DNA from: Flammeovirgaceae bacterium UBA2338
Lineage (GTDB): Bacteria; Bacteroidota; Bacteroidia; Cytophagales; Cyclobacteriaceae
Length of the DNA stretch: 64,000 nt
Assembly: GCA_002344795.1 (NCBI GenBank)
Contig: DDUM01000027.1
Coordinates: forward strand, 102,695-166,694
Reading direction: 5' to 3'
The notes beneath the pieces are model-generated. The model made no database searches, was not told where the DNA came from, and saw nothing but the letters and a program-made list of their open reading frames with translations. Shown here piece by piece: positions 7,293 through 14,714 of the stretch (the stretch's first letter is position 1; the number at the start of each line of letters is the position of its first letter). Made by a program: the position numbers and the translations under genes.

Positions 7293-10200
7293 ATGAGTGA
7301 GGAAATATTAAAGGCACTTACCCAGTTATTTGCTATCATCACCAAACAAGATGGTGGTGTTACGGTAAACGAACGTCAATACGTCAATCGCTTCTTCCAG
7401 CAGGAACTTGATCAGGCCTCTGTTCAGGCTTATCTGGAGAGATACGATAAATATTCCGGGTACAGTGAAAAAGGTCCGGCACATCAAATAACAATAGCGG
7501 CCCCTTCTGTCAAGGACTCCATTGTCACACTGGGCATTTGTAAAAAGATCAATCGCACCCTCACTCAGAAACAGAAAGTAATTGTACTGATAAAATTGCT
7601 TGAGCTGGTTGGTTCGGACAACAAGTTTACTCCGCAACGAATGGAAATCATCAACACGGTTTCCACCGTATTCAACATCAGTGCACAAGAATATAAAATG
7701 ATTGAAACTTTTGTGGTCACCACCAGTATGGCCGATCTTGATTTCGCAGATATTCTTGTGGTGAATGCGCAGCCCGAAAAAGCAGCAAAAAAACAAAAGC
7801 ACATTCAGACCGAGATAGACGGGAATCTATTCTTCATGAAAGTTCCAAGTGTAGACCTGTATTTCACACAATACCTTGGTAATCAATCCCATTATCTCAA
7901 TGGATTTGTCATGCAGTATAACCGCATCTACCTTTTCTCTCATGGAAGTACAATAAAAATACAATCAGGTGACGCACTCTATTACAGCGATATCATTGCT
8001 GACTTCAACGAAGAACTTCAGACTACCAAGCTTTCCTTCAATGCCATCATTGAAGAGTATCGATTTCGAAACGGAGCAATAGGGCTGAAAGATATTGTAG
8101 TTTCCGAAGGTCCCGGTAAGTTAATTGGAATAATGGGTGCCAGTGGAGCTGGTAAAACAACCTTATTGAATGTACTTGCTGGCTTGGAGAAGCCAACAAA
8201 AGGGGAAATTCTAATTAACGGATACAATATTCATTCCCGGCCAGATAAAATTAAAGGCGTGGTAGGTTATGTATCCCAAGATGACTTGCTCATTGAAGAG
8301 TTGACAGTTTTTGAAAACCTGTATTATAATTCAAAACTCTGCTTTGCACATTTTTCTGAAAAAGAAATAAATGATCGGGTGCAGGAGGTGCTTGAAAACC
8401 TGGGACTCGAAACACGCAAAGATTTGAAAGTAGGAAGTGTTTTGGATAAGAAAATAAGTGGTGGGCAGCGCAAAAGGCTCAACATTGCACTGGAGCTTAT
8501 TCGCGAACCTGCCATTCTATTTTTGGATGAGCCCACCTCCGGGTTGTCCTCCAGAGATTCAGAAAATGTAATTGACCTCCTCAAAGAACTTTCCCTAAAG
8601 GGCAAGTTGGTGTTCGTGATCATTCACCAACCTTCGTCAGATATTTATAAAATGTTTGACAAGATAATTATTATGGATACCGGAGGGTACCCAACCTATT
8701 ACGGCACTCCGATAGAGGCTGTATCTTACTTTAAACGTGCTACCCATCAGGCACATAGCAATAGAGGTCAATGTGAAACCTGCGGAAACGTAAACTCAGA
8801 ACAAATCTTTAACATTATTGAGGCCAAAGTAGTGGACGAATATGGACAGCCAACCAACAAACGGAAGGTGACACCAATGCAATGGCATGATATGTTTAAG
8901 AGTAAATTTAAAATTTCAACCTTAGCCAACGAAAAGGAAGATCCACCTCAATCCCTTCACATTCCCAGTAAATTAAAACAAACACTAATTTTCGCCACGC
9001 GGGATTTGAAAGCCAAAATAAGCAATCGTCAATATTTGCTTATTAATCTTCTTGAGGCACCTTTTCTAGCGCTTATCCTTTCATTTATCATCAAATATAA
9101 AAGCGCGCCAGGTGGCCAAGCCTATTTATTTCGTTTTAATGAAAATCTACCCGCATATCTTCTGATGAGTATAATCGTTGCCCTGTTTATGGGGCTAACT
9201 GTGAGCGCTGAGGAGATCATCAGAGACCGTAAGATCTTAAAGAGAGAGTCATTTCTAAATTTAAGTTGGAACAGTTACCTCGTATCTAAATTGGGCATCC
9301 TTTTCCTCTTGTCAGCTATCCAAACTTTATTGTTTGTATTGGTGGGCAATCTGATATTAGAGATAAAGGGGATGACGCTGGCTTTTTGGTTTATTCTTTT
9401 CACTACATCATGCATGGCCAATGTCCTGGGATTAAATATTTCTTCAGCATTTAATTCCGCAGTTACTGTCTATGTATTGATTCCTCTTTTACTCATTCCA
9501 CAAATGATCTTGAGTGGCGTGCTCTTTAGTTTTGATAAACTTCACACCGTTATTAGCAACAAAGAAAAAGTGCCTTTTGTGGCTGACCTAATGGCTTCCC
9601 GGTGGGCATACGAAGCTTTAGCTGTTCATCAGTTTGTCAACAACGACTACGAAAAAGCTTTCTATTCTTATGAAAAGGAGGCATCAATTGCTGATTTCAA
9701 ATCAGCTTATTTGGCCGATGAATTACAGAAGCGAAATCAGTTCGCACTGAATCACTTCCAAAGTGATAATGACTCGATCAGAAGGGAAGTTGGCGCTGCA
9801 TTAAACATCCTCAAAAATGGGCTCTCAAAAGAATCCTTTACGGAAGGACTTGAGGGCTCAAGTCCTTCTAGAGCGCTAACTGTTGAGGGATATTCAAAAG
9901 AATTTGGCAATCAACTTGAGTTGTATTTAAACAACTACAGAAAACATTACCAAAGTGTATACAACGAGCAAATAAAAATAATGGACTTAAAAATGTCCTT
10001 TTTTGAAAAGGAAGGGTTTGATCTCAATGAGGAAAAAAACAATTATTATAACGAGAGCCTTGCTGACCTGGTAAAAAACGTGAACACCAAAGAACGGCTG
10101 TCAATTGAGAATAACAGACCCATTCAGCTAATTGACCCCATTTTTCAAACACCAAACCCAATTCATCCCCTGGATTATCGCACCGGATTCTTTTTCCCGA

Positions 10201-10355
10201 AAAAGAGCTTCCTGGGCATTCAATTCGACACCTATATCTTCAATAGTGTGGCCATATGGCTCATGACGCTGGCCCTTTACATTATGCTATATTTTGAGTT
10301 GCTAAGAAAACTCCTTAAAACTTCCGGGAAGGTCACATTTGTAAACCGAAAGTAA
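7293..10355 (+). CDS. ABCG-type transporter fusion: TerB-like region, ATPase and permease in one chain
   Basis: A 1020-residue protein. Residues 1-150 form a helical region resembling TerB-like domains. Residues 165-255 form a small beta-rich linker. The ATPase spans about 255-480: Walker A GASGAGKT (282-289), signature SGGQRKR (389-395) and Walker B ILFLDEPTSG (411-420), with the ABCG-like HQPSSDIYKMFD stretch. A Cys pair (CETCG) sits near 495. Five hydrophobic helices lie between about 580 and 746, then a ~235-residue charged, presumably extracytoplasmic insertion, then a last helix at about 983-1004. The order NBD-then-TMD is that of eukaryotic ABCG/White proteins. The substrate is unknown. 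It is flanked by the SiaC-like gene and a lipoprotein gene. Confidence 0.85.
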   Translation: MSEEILKALTQLFAIITKQDGGVTVNERQYVNRFFQQELDQASVQAYLERYDKYSGYSEKGPAHQITIAAPSVKDSIVTLGICKKINRTLTQKQKVIVLIKLLELVGSDNKFTPQRMEIINTVSTVFNISAQEYKMIETFVVTTSMADLDFADILVVNAQPEKAAKKQKHIQTEIDGNLFFMKVPSVDLYFTQYLGNQSHYLNGFVMQYNRIYLFSHGSTIKIQSGDALYYSDIIADFNEELQTTKLSFNAIIEEYRFRNGAIGLKDIVVSEGPGKLIGIMGASGAGKTTLLNVLAGLEKPTKGEILINGYNIHSRPDKIKGVVGYVSQDDLLIEELTVFENLYYNSKLCFAHFSEKEINDRVQEVLENLGLETRKDLKVGSVLDKKISGGQRKRLNIALELIREPAILFLDEPTSGLSSRDSENVIDLLKELSLKGKLVFVIIHQPSSDIYKMFDKIIIMDTGGYPTYYGTPIEAVSYFKRATHQAHSNRGQCETCGNVNSEQIFNIIEAKVVDEYGQPTNKRKVTPMQWHDMFKSKFKISTLANEKEDPPQSLHIPSKLKQTLIFATRDLKAKISNRQYLLINLLEAPFLALILSFIIKYKSAPGGQAYLFRFNENLPAYLLMSIIVALFMGLTVSAEEIIRDRKILKRESFLNLSWNSYLVSKLGILFLLSAIQTLLFVLVGNLILEIKGMTLAFWFILFTTSCMANVLGLNISSAFNSAVTVYVLIPLLLIPQMILSGVLFSFDKLHTVISNKEKVPFVADLMASRWAYEALAVHQFVNNDYEKAFYSYEKEASIADFKSAYLADELQKRNQFALNHFQSDNDSIRREVGAALNILKNGLSKESFTEGLEGSSPSRALTVEGYSKEFGNQLELYLNNYRKHYQSVYNEQIKIMDLKMSFFEKEGFDLNEEKNNYYNESLADLVKNVNTKERLSIENNRPIQLIDPIFQTPNPIHPLDYRTGFFFPKKSFLGIQFDTYIFNSVAIWLMTLALYIMLYFELLRKLLKTSGKVTFVNRK

Positions 10356-10416
10356 ATCTTGCATTTTTGGCAAGTGACAGTTGATTTTTTTACTTTGTAA
10401 CGATAAACGATCGGTT

Positions 10417-11313
10417 ATGAGAATTTTAGGTGTGGCTCTGGTAGCCATGTTCTTATTATCCTGTAGTTCTGGGAAAAAGCCAGATGAGCAGGCTTTTGAA
10501 GACAGTTTGGATTCAACATTAAATAAAGGAGCATCCATTGATGAAGAGGTAATTGGAAGTATTTTGGATCAAATCCCTAGTCCTCTGGAAATTTCCGTCT
10601 TACTGGAGAAATCTGGCATTAAGTACAATGCAGATTTATTGAATTCCCCGGATAATCTACCCAGGTATAACAGTAATTATAAAATGGCCCTCAATCTGGG
10701 CATTTATGGCACTGACCTGGGATACACCAATATCTATGGCCAGAACCAAAGCGGAATCAAATATCTGGCTTCCATCAAGAGTTTAGCCAACCAACTGAAC
10801 ATTGGTCAGTTTTTTGATATTGAGACAATTGGAAGACTGGCAACCAACAGCAAAAATCTTGACTCCTTGCTGCTTATTACAACACAAAATTTCAACACAA
10901 TCAATCATTATCTTCAACAACAAAACAGATCCAATCTCAGTGTTCTGTTACTCACTGGAGGATGGATAGAAGCCATGCAAATTACATGTCAGGTAGCTGC
11001 CAGTAACCCTAGCCACAGTGAACTCAGAGAGAAAATTGGGGAGCAAAAGATTACTTTGGAGCAAATTTTACTCCTTTTTTCCTTCTATGAGAAGGATGAA
11101 AATATGGCATCGTTATTGAAAGACCTGAAAGAACTAGAGGCAGCTTTTAGCAAGATCAATATTACCTATACCTATAACGAATCATCAATGGAAGTGGTAG
11201 ATGGTGTTGCGGTGATTAAGGACAACAGTACCTCAACAATTGAAATCACTGATGAGGACGTTCGAAACATCATGTCCAAGACCAATTCCATAAGAAACAA
11301 AATCATTAGCTAA
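10417..11313 (+). CDS. Lipoprotein of unknown function
   Basis: A 298-residue protein with a lipoprotein signal: a short hydrophobic stretch and the lipobox LLSC, Cys at about residue 17, followed by SSGKKPDE. The mature part is mostly predicted helical, with segments such as NYKMALNLGIYGTDLGYTN and a helix-rich C-terminal half, without a domain I can name. Homologues with this GIYGTDLGY-like motif are, as I recall, restricted to Bacteroidota. It begins 61 nt after the ABC transporter and ends 13 nt before a small secreted protein, so it may be an envelope partner of the transporter. A TTG at 10381 would extend the frame but would put a non-signal segment first. Confidence 0.7.
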   Translation: MRILGVALVAMFLLSCSSGKKPDEQAFEDSLDSTLNKGASIDEEVIGSILDQIPSPLEISVLLEKSGIKYNADLLNSPDNLPRYNSNYKMALNLGIYGTDLGYTNIYGQNQSGIKYLASIKSLANQLNIGQFFDIETIGRLATNSKNLDSLLLITTQNFNTINHYLQQQNRSNLSVLLLTGGWIEAMQITCQVAASNPSHSELREKIGEQKITLEQILLLFSFYEKDENMASLLKDLKELEAAFSKINITYTYNESSMEVVDGVAVIKDNSTSTIEITDEDVRNIMSKTNSIRNKIIS

Positions 11314-11326
11314 CATTGCATTCAAT

Positions 11327-11758
11327 ATGAAAAGGATAATATTTTCAGTTTTTTTAATCTGCATAGCAAGTTGGGGATCAGCTGGATTGGTTGGCCAATG
11401 TGATGCTGACAACCTGAGCAATGCTTGTATCCCCAAATTGACGAGTGGCTTCAACTTTCTCAAAAGTTATAAGATTGACGGCCTTGGTGGAGCAAAGGAT
11501 AAAGTAGAATACTCCTACGTATTTACAAAGGGAACCCAGTATATGATTAACCTGTGCGCTGGAGGAAACGGACCTGATGGTCTGGTGGTAAGCTTGTATG
11601 ATTCTCAACGCAATAAAGTAGCCAGCAGTAAGGTAAATGATCAGTTTATCTCTGCTATCGCATATCCGTGCAACGCAACAGGCATATACTATATTCAGTA
11701 CACTTTTGATGGATCTGCCACCTACTGTGGAGGAAGCGCATTAGGTTTCAAAAGATAA
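11327..11758 (+). CDS. Small secreted cysteine-containing protein
   Basis: A 143-residue protein with a signal peptide (IIFSVFLICIASWGSAG, likely cleaved near GLVGQ). The mature part resembles a single beta-sandwich of the PPC/pre-peptidase C-terminal type: KDKVEYSYVFTKGTQYMI, then NLCAGG, then VVSLYDSQRNKVAS, then GIYYIQYTF. Five cysteines are in the mature chain (GQC, NAC, NLC, YPC, YCGG), which could form disulphides in the periplasm. Function unknown. It is the last gene before a strong terminator, so it probably ends the transcript that starts at or before the SiaC-like gene. Confidence 0.65.
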   Translation: MKRIIFSVFLICIASWGSAGLVGQCDADNLSNACIPKLTSGFNFLKSYKIDGLGGAKDKVEYSYVFTKGTQYMINLCAGGNGPDGLVVSLYDSQRNKVASSKVNDQFISAIAYPCNATGIYYIQYTFDGSATYCGGSALGFKR

Positions 11759-11780
11759 AACATCTCAATTATTAATGCTC

Positions 11781-11817
11781 GCAACCGCTCTGATCACTTG
11801 GAGCGGTTGTTGTTTTT
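11781..11817 (+). terminator. Rho-independent terminator after the SiaC/ABC/lipoprotein block
   Basis: The 9-bp stem CAACCGCTC / GAGCGGTTG has a 10-nt loop and is followed by a T-rich run (TTGTTTTT). It lies 24 nt after the stop of the small secreted protein and just before the esterase start. Confidence 0.85.
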
Positions 11818-11823
11818 ATTAGC

Positions 11824-12486
11824 ATGAAAGAACAAAGATTACATTTCAATTTCGAGGCGAGGTATTACACCCTTGGGGAGTTAACAAAAAGCACTCAACA
11901 AGTTTGGTTCGTCATTCATGGATACGGACAATTGGCTCAATACTTTATCAAGAAGTTTGAAGTACTTAAAGATGAGAACATATATGTAATTGCACCCGAA
12001 GGTCTTTCCAGGTTTTACCTTGAAGACATACCTACAAGAGCAGCCGGAGGAAGCAATCGTGTGGGAGCCACCTGGATGACAAGAGAAAACCGAGAAATGG
12101 ATATTCACAACTACATCAACTACCTTCAAAGCGTCTATGAAAGGGAGTTGAATCAGATAGACAATCCACCGGTTTCCATTCTTGGATTTTCACAGGGTGG
12201 TGCCACAGCCACACGTTGGGTATTAAGCGGAAAACCTCAGTTCGATAAATTTATTTTATGGGCAGGAATATTTCCACTAGATATGAATTTTGAAAGCGGC
12301 AAGGAAATTTTAAAAAAGAAGAAAGTAATCACCGTCTATGGTGATGATGACCCATTTGTTACTCCGGAAAGAATGAAAGAAATGGAATTACTATCTTCAA
12401 AAATTGACCTTGTTCCCCATAAAATATCCTTCAAAGGAAAGCACGAAATAGACAACAAAACACTCTTGAGTATTGTTAATCTATAG
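11824..12486 (+). CDS. Alpha/beta hydrolase, esterase/phospholipase-like
   Basis: A 220-residue cytoplasmic serine hydrolase. The nucleophile elbow GFSQGG (about 119-124) is that of the carboxylesterase/phospholipase family. FVIHGYGQLA near residue 30 supplies the oxyanion loop. The likely Asp is in YGDDDPFV and the His in FKGKHEID near the C-terminus, completing the triad. The substrate cannot be told from sequence. It starts 7 nt after the preceding terminator. The stop overlaps the stop of the convergent SDR gene by six bases (CTATAG). Confidence 0.85.
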   Translation: MKEQRLHFNFEARYYTLGELTKSTQQVWFVIHGYGQLAQYFIKKFEVLKDENIYVIAPEGLSRFYLEDIPTRAAGGSNRVGATWMTRENREMDIHNYINYLQSVYERELNQIDNPPVSILGFSQGGATATRWVLSGKPQFDKFILWAGIFPLDMNFESGKEILKKKKVITVYGDDDPFVTPERMKEMELLSSKIDLVPHKISFKGKHEIDNKTLLSIVNL

Positions 12487-13242
12487 CTTCTTTTTCACAA
12501 TGGTTGCACTTGCCTGCGCAACAGGTAGTACAACCAGATCTGCCATGACAACGTGCGCAGGTCGTGTTAGGGCAAACAATATCATATCGGCAATATCCTC
12601 TGGCCGTAAAGGCTCATAACCTTTATACACAAAGCTTGCTCGCTCTTCATCCCCCTTAAATCGTACTAACGAAAACTCAGTCTCTACTAAACCAGGATGA
12701 ATGGCTGTAACTTTTATTCCATGTGCATTTAAGTCGATGCGCATCCCCTTTGTAATTGCATCCACCGCAAATTTACTGGCGCAATACACATTTCCGTTGG
12801 GGTAAGCCTCCTTACCAGCGATCGAACCAATATTAATAATATGGCCTTGATTTCTTTTGACCATTCCAGGTAACACCTCATGCGAAACATAAAGCAATCC
12901 TTTCACATTGATATCAATCATCGCATCCCAATCTTCAAGGCTGCCTGATTGAATGGGGGCCAGTCCGTGGGCATTTCCTGCGTTATTAATAAGAATATCA
13001 ATCTGTTTCCAACTTTCATCTAATGATTGAATTGCGGCAGCCACCTCATTTTTATCCCTCACATCAAAAGACAAAACTGTTACCTCTGTCTTGCTGCCCA
13101 AATCTTCTATCAAGTTTTCCAGCCGATCTTTTCTTCTTCCACAAAGGATTAATTTAAAATCATGGTCAGCCAATGACCAGGCAGTAGCTTCACCAATTCC
13201 CGATGTGGCTCCCGTTATTAATGCAATTCTTTTTTGAGACAT
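12481..13242 (-). CDS. SDR family NAD(P)-dependent oxidoreductase (YdfG-like)
   Basis: A 253-residue classical short-chain dehydrogenase. The cofactor motif TGATSGIGEA lies at 10-19. NNAG is near residue 87 and the catalytic Ser-Tyr-Lys set is in GSIAGKEAYPNGNVYCASK. The IDINVKGLLYVSHEVLPGM stretch and length resemble E. coli YdfG, which oxidises L-allo-threonine and 3-hydroxy acids and reduces malonic semialdehyde; the actual substrate here is an inference. The start is 2 nt from the porT stop, so it is probably the last gene of the ubiE-porT transcript. Confidence 0.88.
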   Translation of the reverse strand: MSQKRIALITGATSGIGEATAWSLADHDFKLILCGRRKDRLENLIEDLGSKTEVTVLSFDVRDKNEVAAAIQSLDESWKQIDILINNAGNAHGLAPIQSGSLEDWDAMIDINVKGLLYVSHEVLPGMVKRNQGHIINIGSIAGKEAYPNGNVYCASKFAVDAITKGMRIDLNAHGIKVTAIHPGLVETEFSLVRFKGDEERASFVYKGYEPLRPEDIADMILFALTRPAHVVMADLVVLPVAQASATIVKKKL

Positions 13243-13243
13243 C

Positions 13244-13978
13244 CTATTGAAAAATAAAGTAAACAGATATTGTATTGGTATTCACCCTATTCAATGGTTC
13301 CTTAAATGTACTGGGATCAGATCCAAGCAAATTAGCTATACCTCTTGAAAATCGAATTTCCTGCGAAAATTTAAATAAGGGAAAATAAAAATCAAAACCG
13401 ATTCCAGCATCCAATGAAAGATTGGTTTGCTTGATATCCAATACCTCTGTAGTGGATTGAATATCATTTTTGCCAGAAGCTTCAATCGAAGGAGTGACAC
13501 CACCCACCATGTACATACGTACGTTCCCCCTTCGCATTGACTTGTACTTCAGCAATATTGGAAATTCAACCATAGTGGTTTCTGTCAACTGACTCTGGCT
13601 TGTGTTATCCGTATAATTATATTCCAATTGGTGATCATAAAAACCAGCCTTTGGCATTATTCTTAAATCCAAATCGTTATTAAGTCTCAGGTTGACCAGA
13701 AACCCAAGTGAAAAACCTGGTGCAAATGGCGTAAGCACAGAATGAACTGTATCCAATGATTGTGTAACGAACTTGTCTGAATATTTTACCTGGTAGGCAG
13801 AAGTATGAATTCCAATCATGAAACCGTAACTGATTTTTCGTTCGTCATAGTTAGGGTTGTGTTGCCTGGCCCACTTAAAGCTTTGACCCCATGCGTTGGA
13901 GCAAAGCAATAGCAATCCAAGCAGAACTATTTTGTTCCGGTGTAAAGCGAACTTATGCCGAAAGTGAGTGGCTTGCAT
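13244..13978 (-). CDS. porT: PorT-like outer-membrane beta-barrel, type IX secretion
   Basis: A 244-residue protein with a signal sequence after a short basic leader (IVLLGLLLLCSNAWGQ) and a PorT-family barrel: FKWARQHNPNYDERKISYGFMIG at the mature N-terminus (quoted as the run from FKW to the glycines of the first strand), then FAPGFSLGFLVNLRL, LDLRIMPKAGF, TMVEFPILLKYKS, LDAGIGFDFYFP, and a C-terminal strand ending in FIFQ. PorT/SprT is a core T9SS component required for gliding and secretion. Adjacency to ubiE is a recurrent arrangement in Bacteroidota. It overlaps the 3' end of ubiE by 52 nt in another frame, indicating translational coupling. Confidence 0.82.
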   Translation of the reverse strand: MQATHFRHKFALHRNKIVLLGLLLLCSNAWGQSFKWARQHNPNYDERKISYGFMIGIHTSAYQVKYSDKFVTQSLDTVHSVLTPFAPGFSLGFLVNLRLNNDLDLRIMPKAGFYDHQLEYNYTDNTSQSQLTETTMVEFPILLKYKSMRRGNVRMYMVGGVTPSIEASGKNDIQSTTEVLDIKQTNLSLDAGIGFDFYFPLFKFSQEIRFSRGIANLLGSDPSTFKEPLNRVNTNTISVYFIFQ

Positions 13979-14649
13979 GATGTGTTTTTATACCCCAAAT
14001 GGTCAAGAATCTTAACAAATCCCTCTCCATCAGGAAAGGCTTGCACTGATTCAGGCAAATAGGTGTAGGCTGAGCTGTCTTTTGAGACCCAACGGCCGAT
14101 TTTAGGTAAAACGAACTTAAAATAAAAGTTATATAACTGTTTAAATGGAAATTTGCGAGGCTTAGAAAACTCAAGAACGATCACCTTTCCCCCTGGTCTT
14201 ACTACCCTCAGCATTTCTGCCAATCCGTTTTCAAGATTTTCAAAGTTCCGTACTCCAAATGCAACGATGACTGCATCAAATTTATTCTCCTCAAATGGAA
14301 GATTTTCCGAATCACCATAAAGTAGCTCAATTTTCTCAGTGAGGTTCCTATTCTTCATTTTGGCTCTTCCCACCTCCAGCATACCTTCAGAGATATCAAC
14401 CCCCACTACTTTATCCGGATTCAATTTAAGCGCTTCTATAGCAAAATCACCCGTCCCAGTGGCCACGTCAAGTATCTGCTTTGGTGCAATTGCAGCCAAT
14501 TGCTTTATGGCTTTTCTTCTCCAGGCTATATCAATTCCCAGACTTAAAAAATGATTCAGAAAGTCATAATTACCACTGATGTTGTCAAACATCTTGGCTA
14601 CCTGATCTTTCTTTGCGGATTTGTCTTTTTTGTAAGGTACTACTGTCAT
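13927..14649 (-). CDS. ubiE: Demethylmenaquinone methyltransferase
   Basis: Last step of menaquinone synthesis: SAM-dependent C-methylation of demethylmenaquinone. From the ATG at 14649 the product is 240 residues and begins MTVVPYKKDKSAKKDQVA, like other Bacteroidota UbiE/MenG. The SAM-binding motif I is DVATGTGDFA, followed by GVDISEGMLEVG and the family signature YDFLNHFLSLGIDIAWRRKA (about 27-46). VEFSKP and YLPESV occur near the end. The frame could begin 27 nt earlier at another ATG, but that would place the hairpin at 14659-14685 inside the gene and add residues not seen in the family. It overlaps porT by 52 nt. Confidence 0.95.
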   Translation of the reverse strand: MTVVPYKKDKSAKKDQVAKMFDNISGNYDFLNHFLSLGIDIAWRRKAIKQLAAIAPKQILDVATGTGDFAIEALKLNPDKVVGVDISEGMLEVGRAKMKNRNLTEKIELLYGDSENLPFEENKFDAVIVAFGVRNFENLENGLAEMLRVVRPGGKVIVLEFSKPRKFPFKQLYNFYFKFVLPKIGRWVSKDSSAYTYLPESVQAFPDGEGFVKILDHLGYKNTSCKPLTFGISSLYTGTK

Positions 14650-14685
14650 AAAAAAATTAACCAACGATTCAAACAATCGTTGGTT
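14650..14685 (-). terminator. Perfect hairpin plus T-tract directly before the ubiE start codon
   Basis: On the minus strand an 11-bp perfect stem AACCAACGATT / AATCGTTGGTT with a 5-nt loop is followed by AATTTTTTT, and the next base is the A of the ubiE ATG. It has every feature of an intrinsic terminator for the upstream OmpA/PD40 gene, whose stop is 29 nt before the stem. It could also act as a 5' regulatory structure for ubiE. Confidence 0.75.
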
Positions 14686-14714
14686 GAAGAAGTTTCAAAG
14701 TTGGCAAAAAGAAT

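Noticed and set aside
14650..14676. ubiE start at the earlier ATG (14676)
   Set aside because: It would make the perfect hairpin and T-tract coding and add residues not found in the family; MTVVPYK at 14649 is the conserved start.
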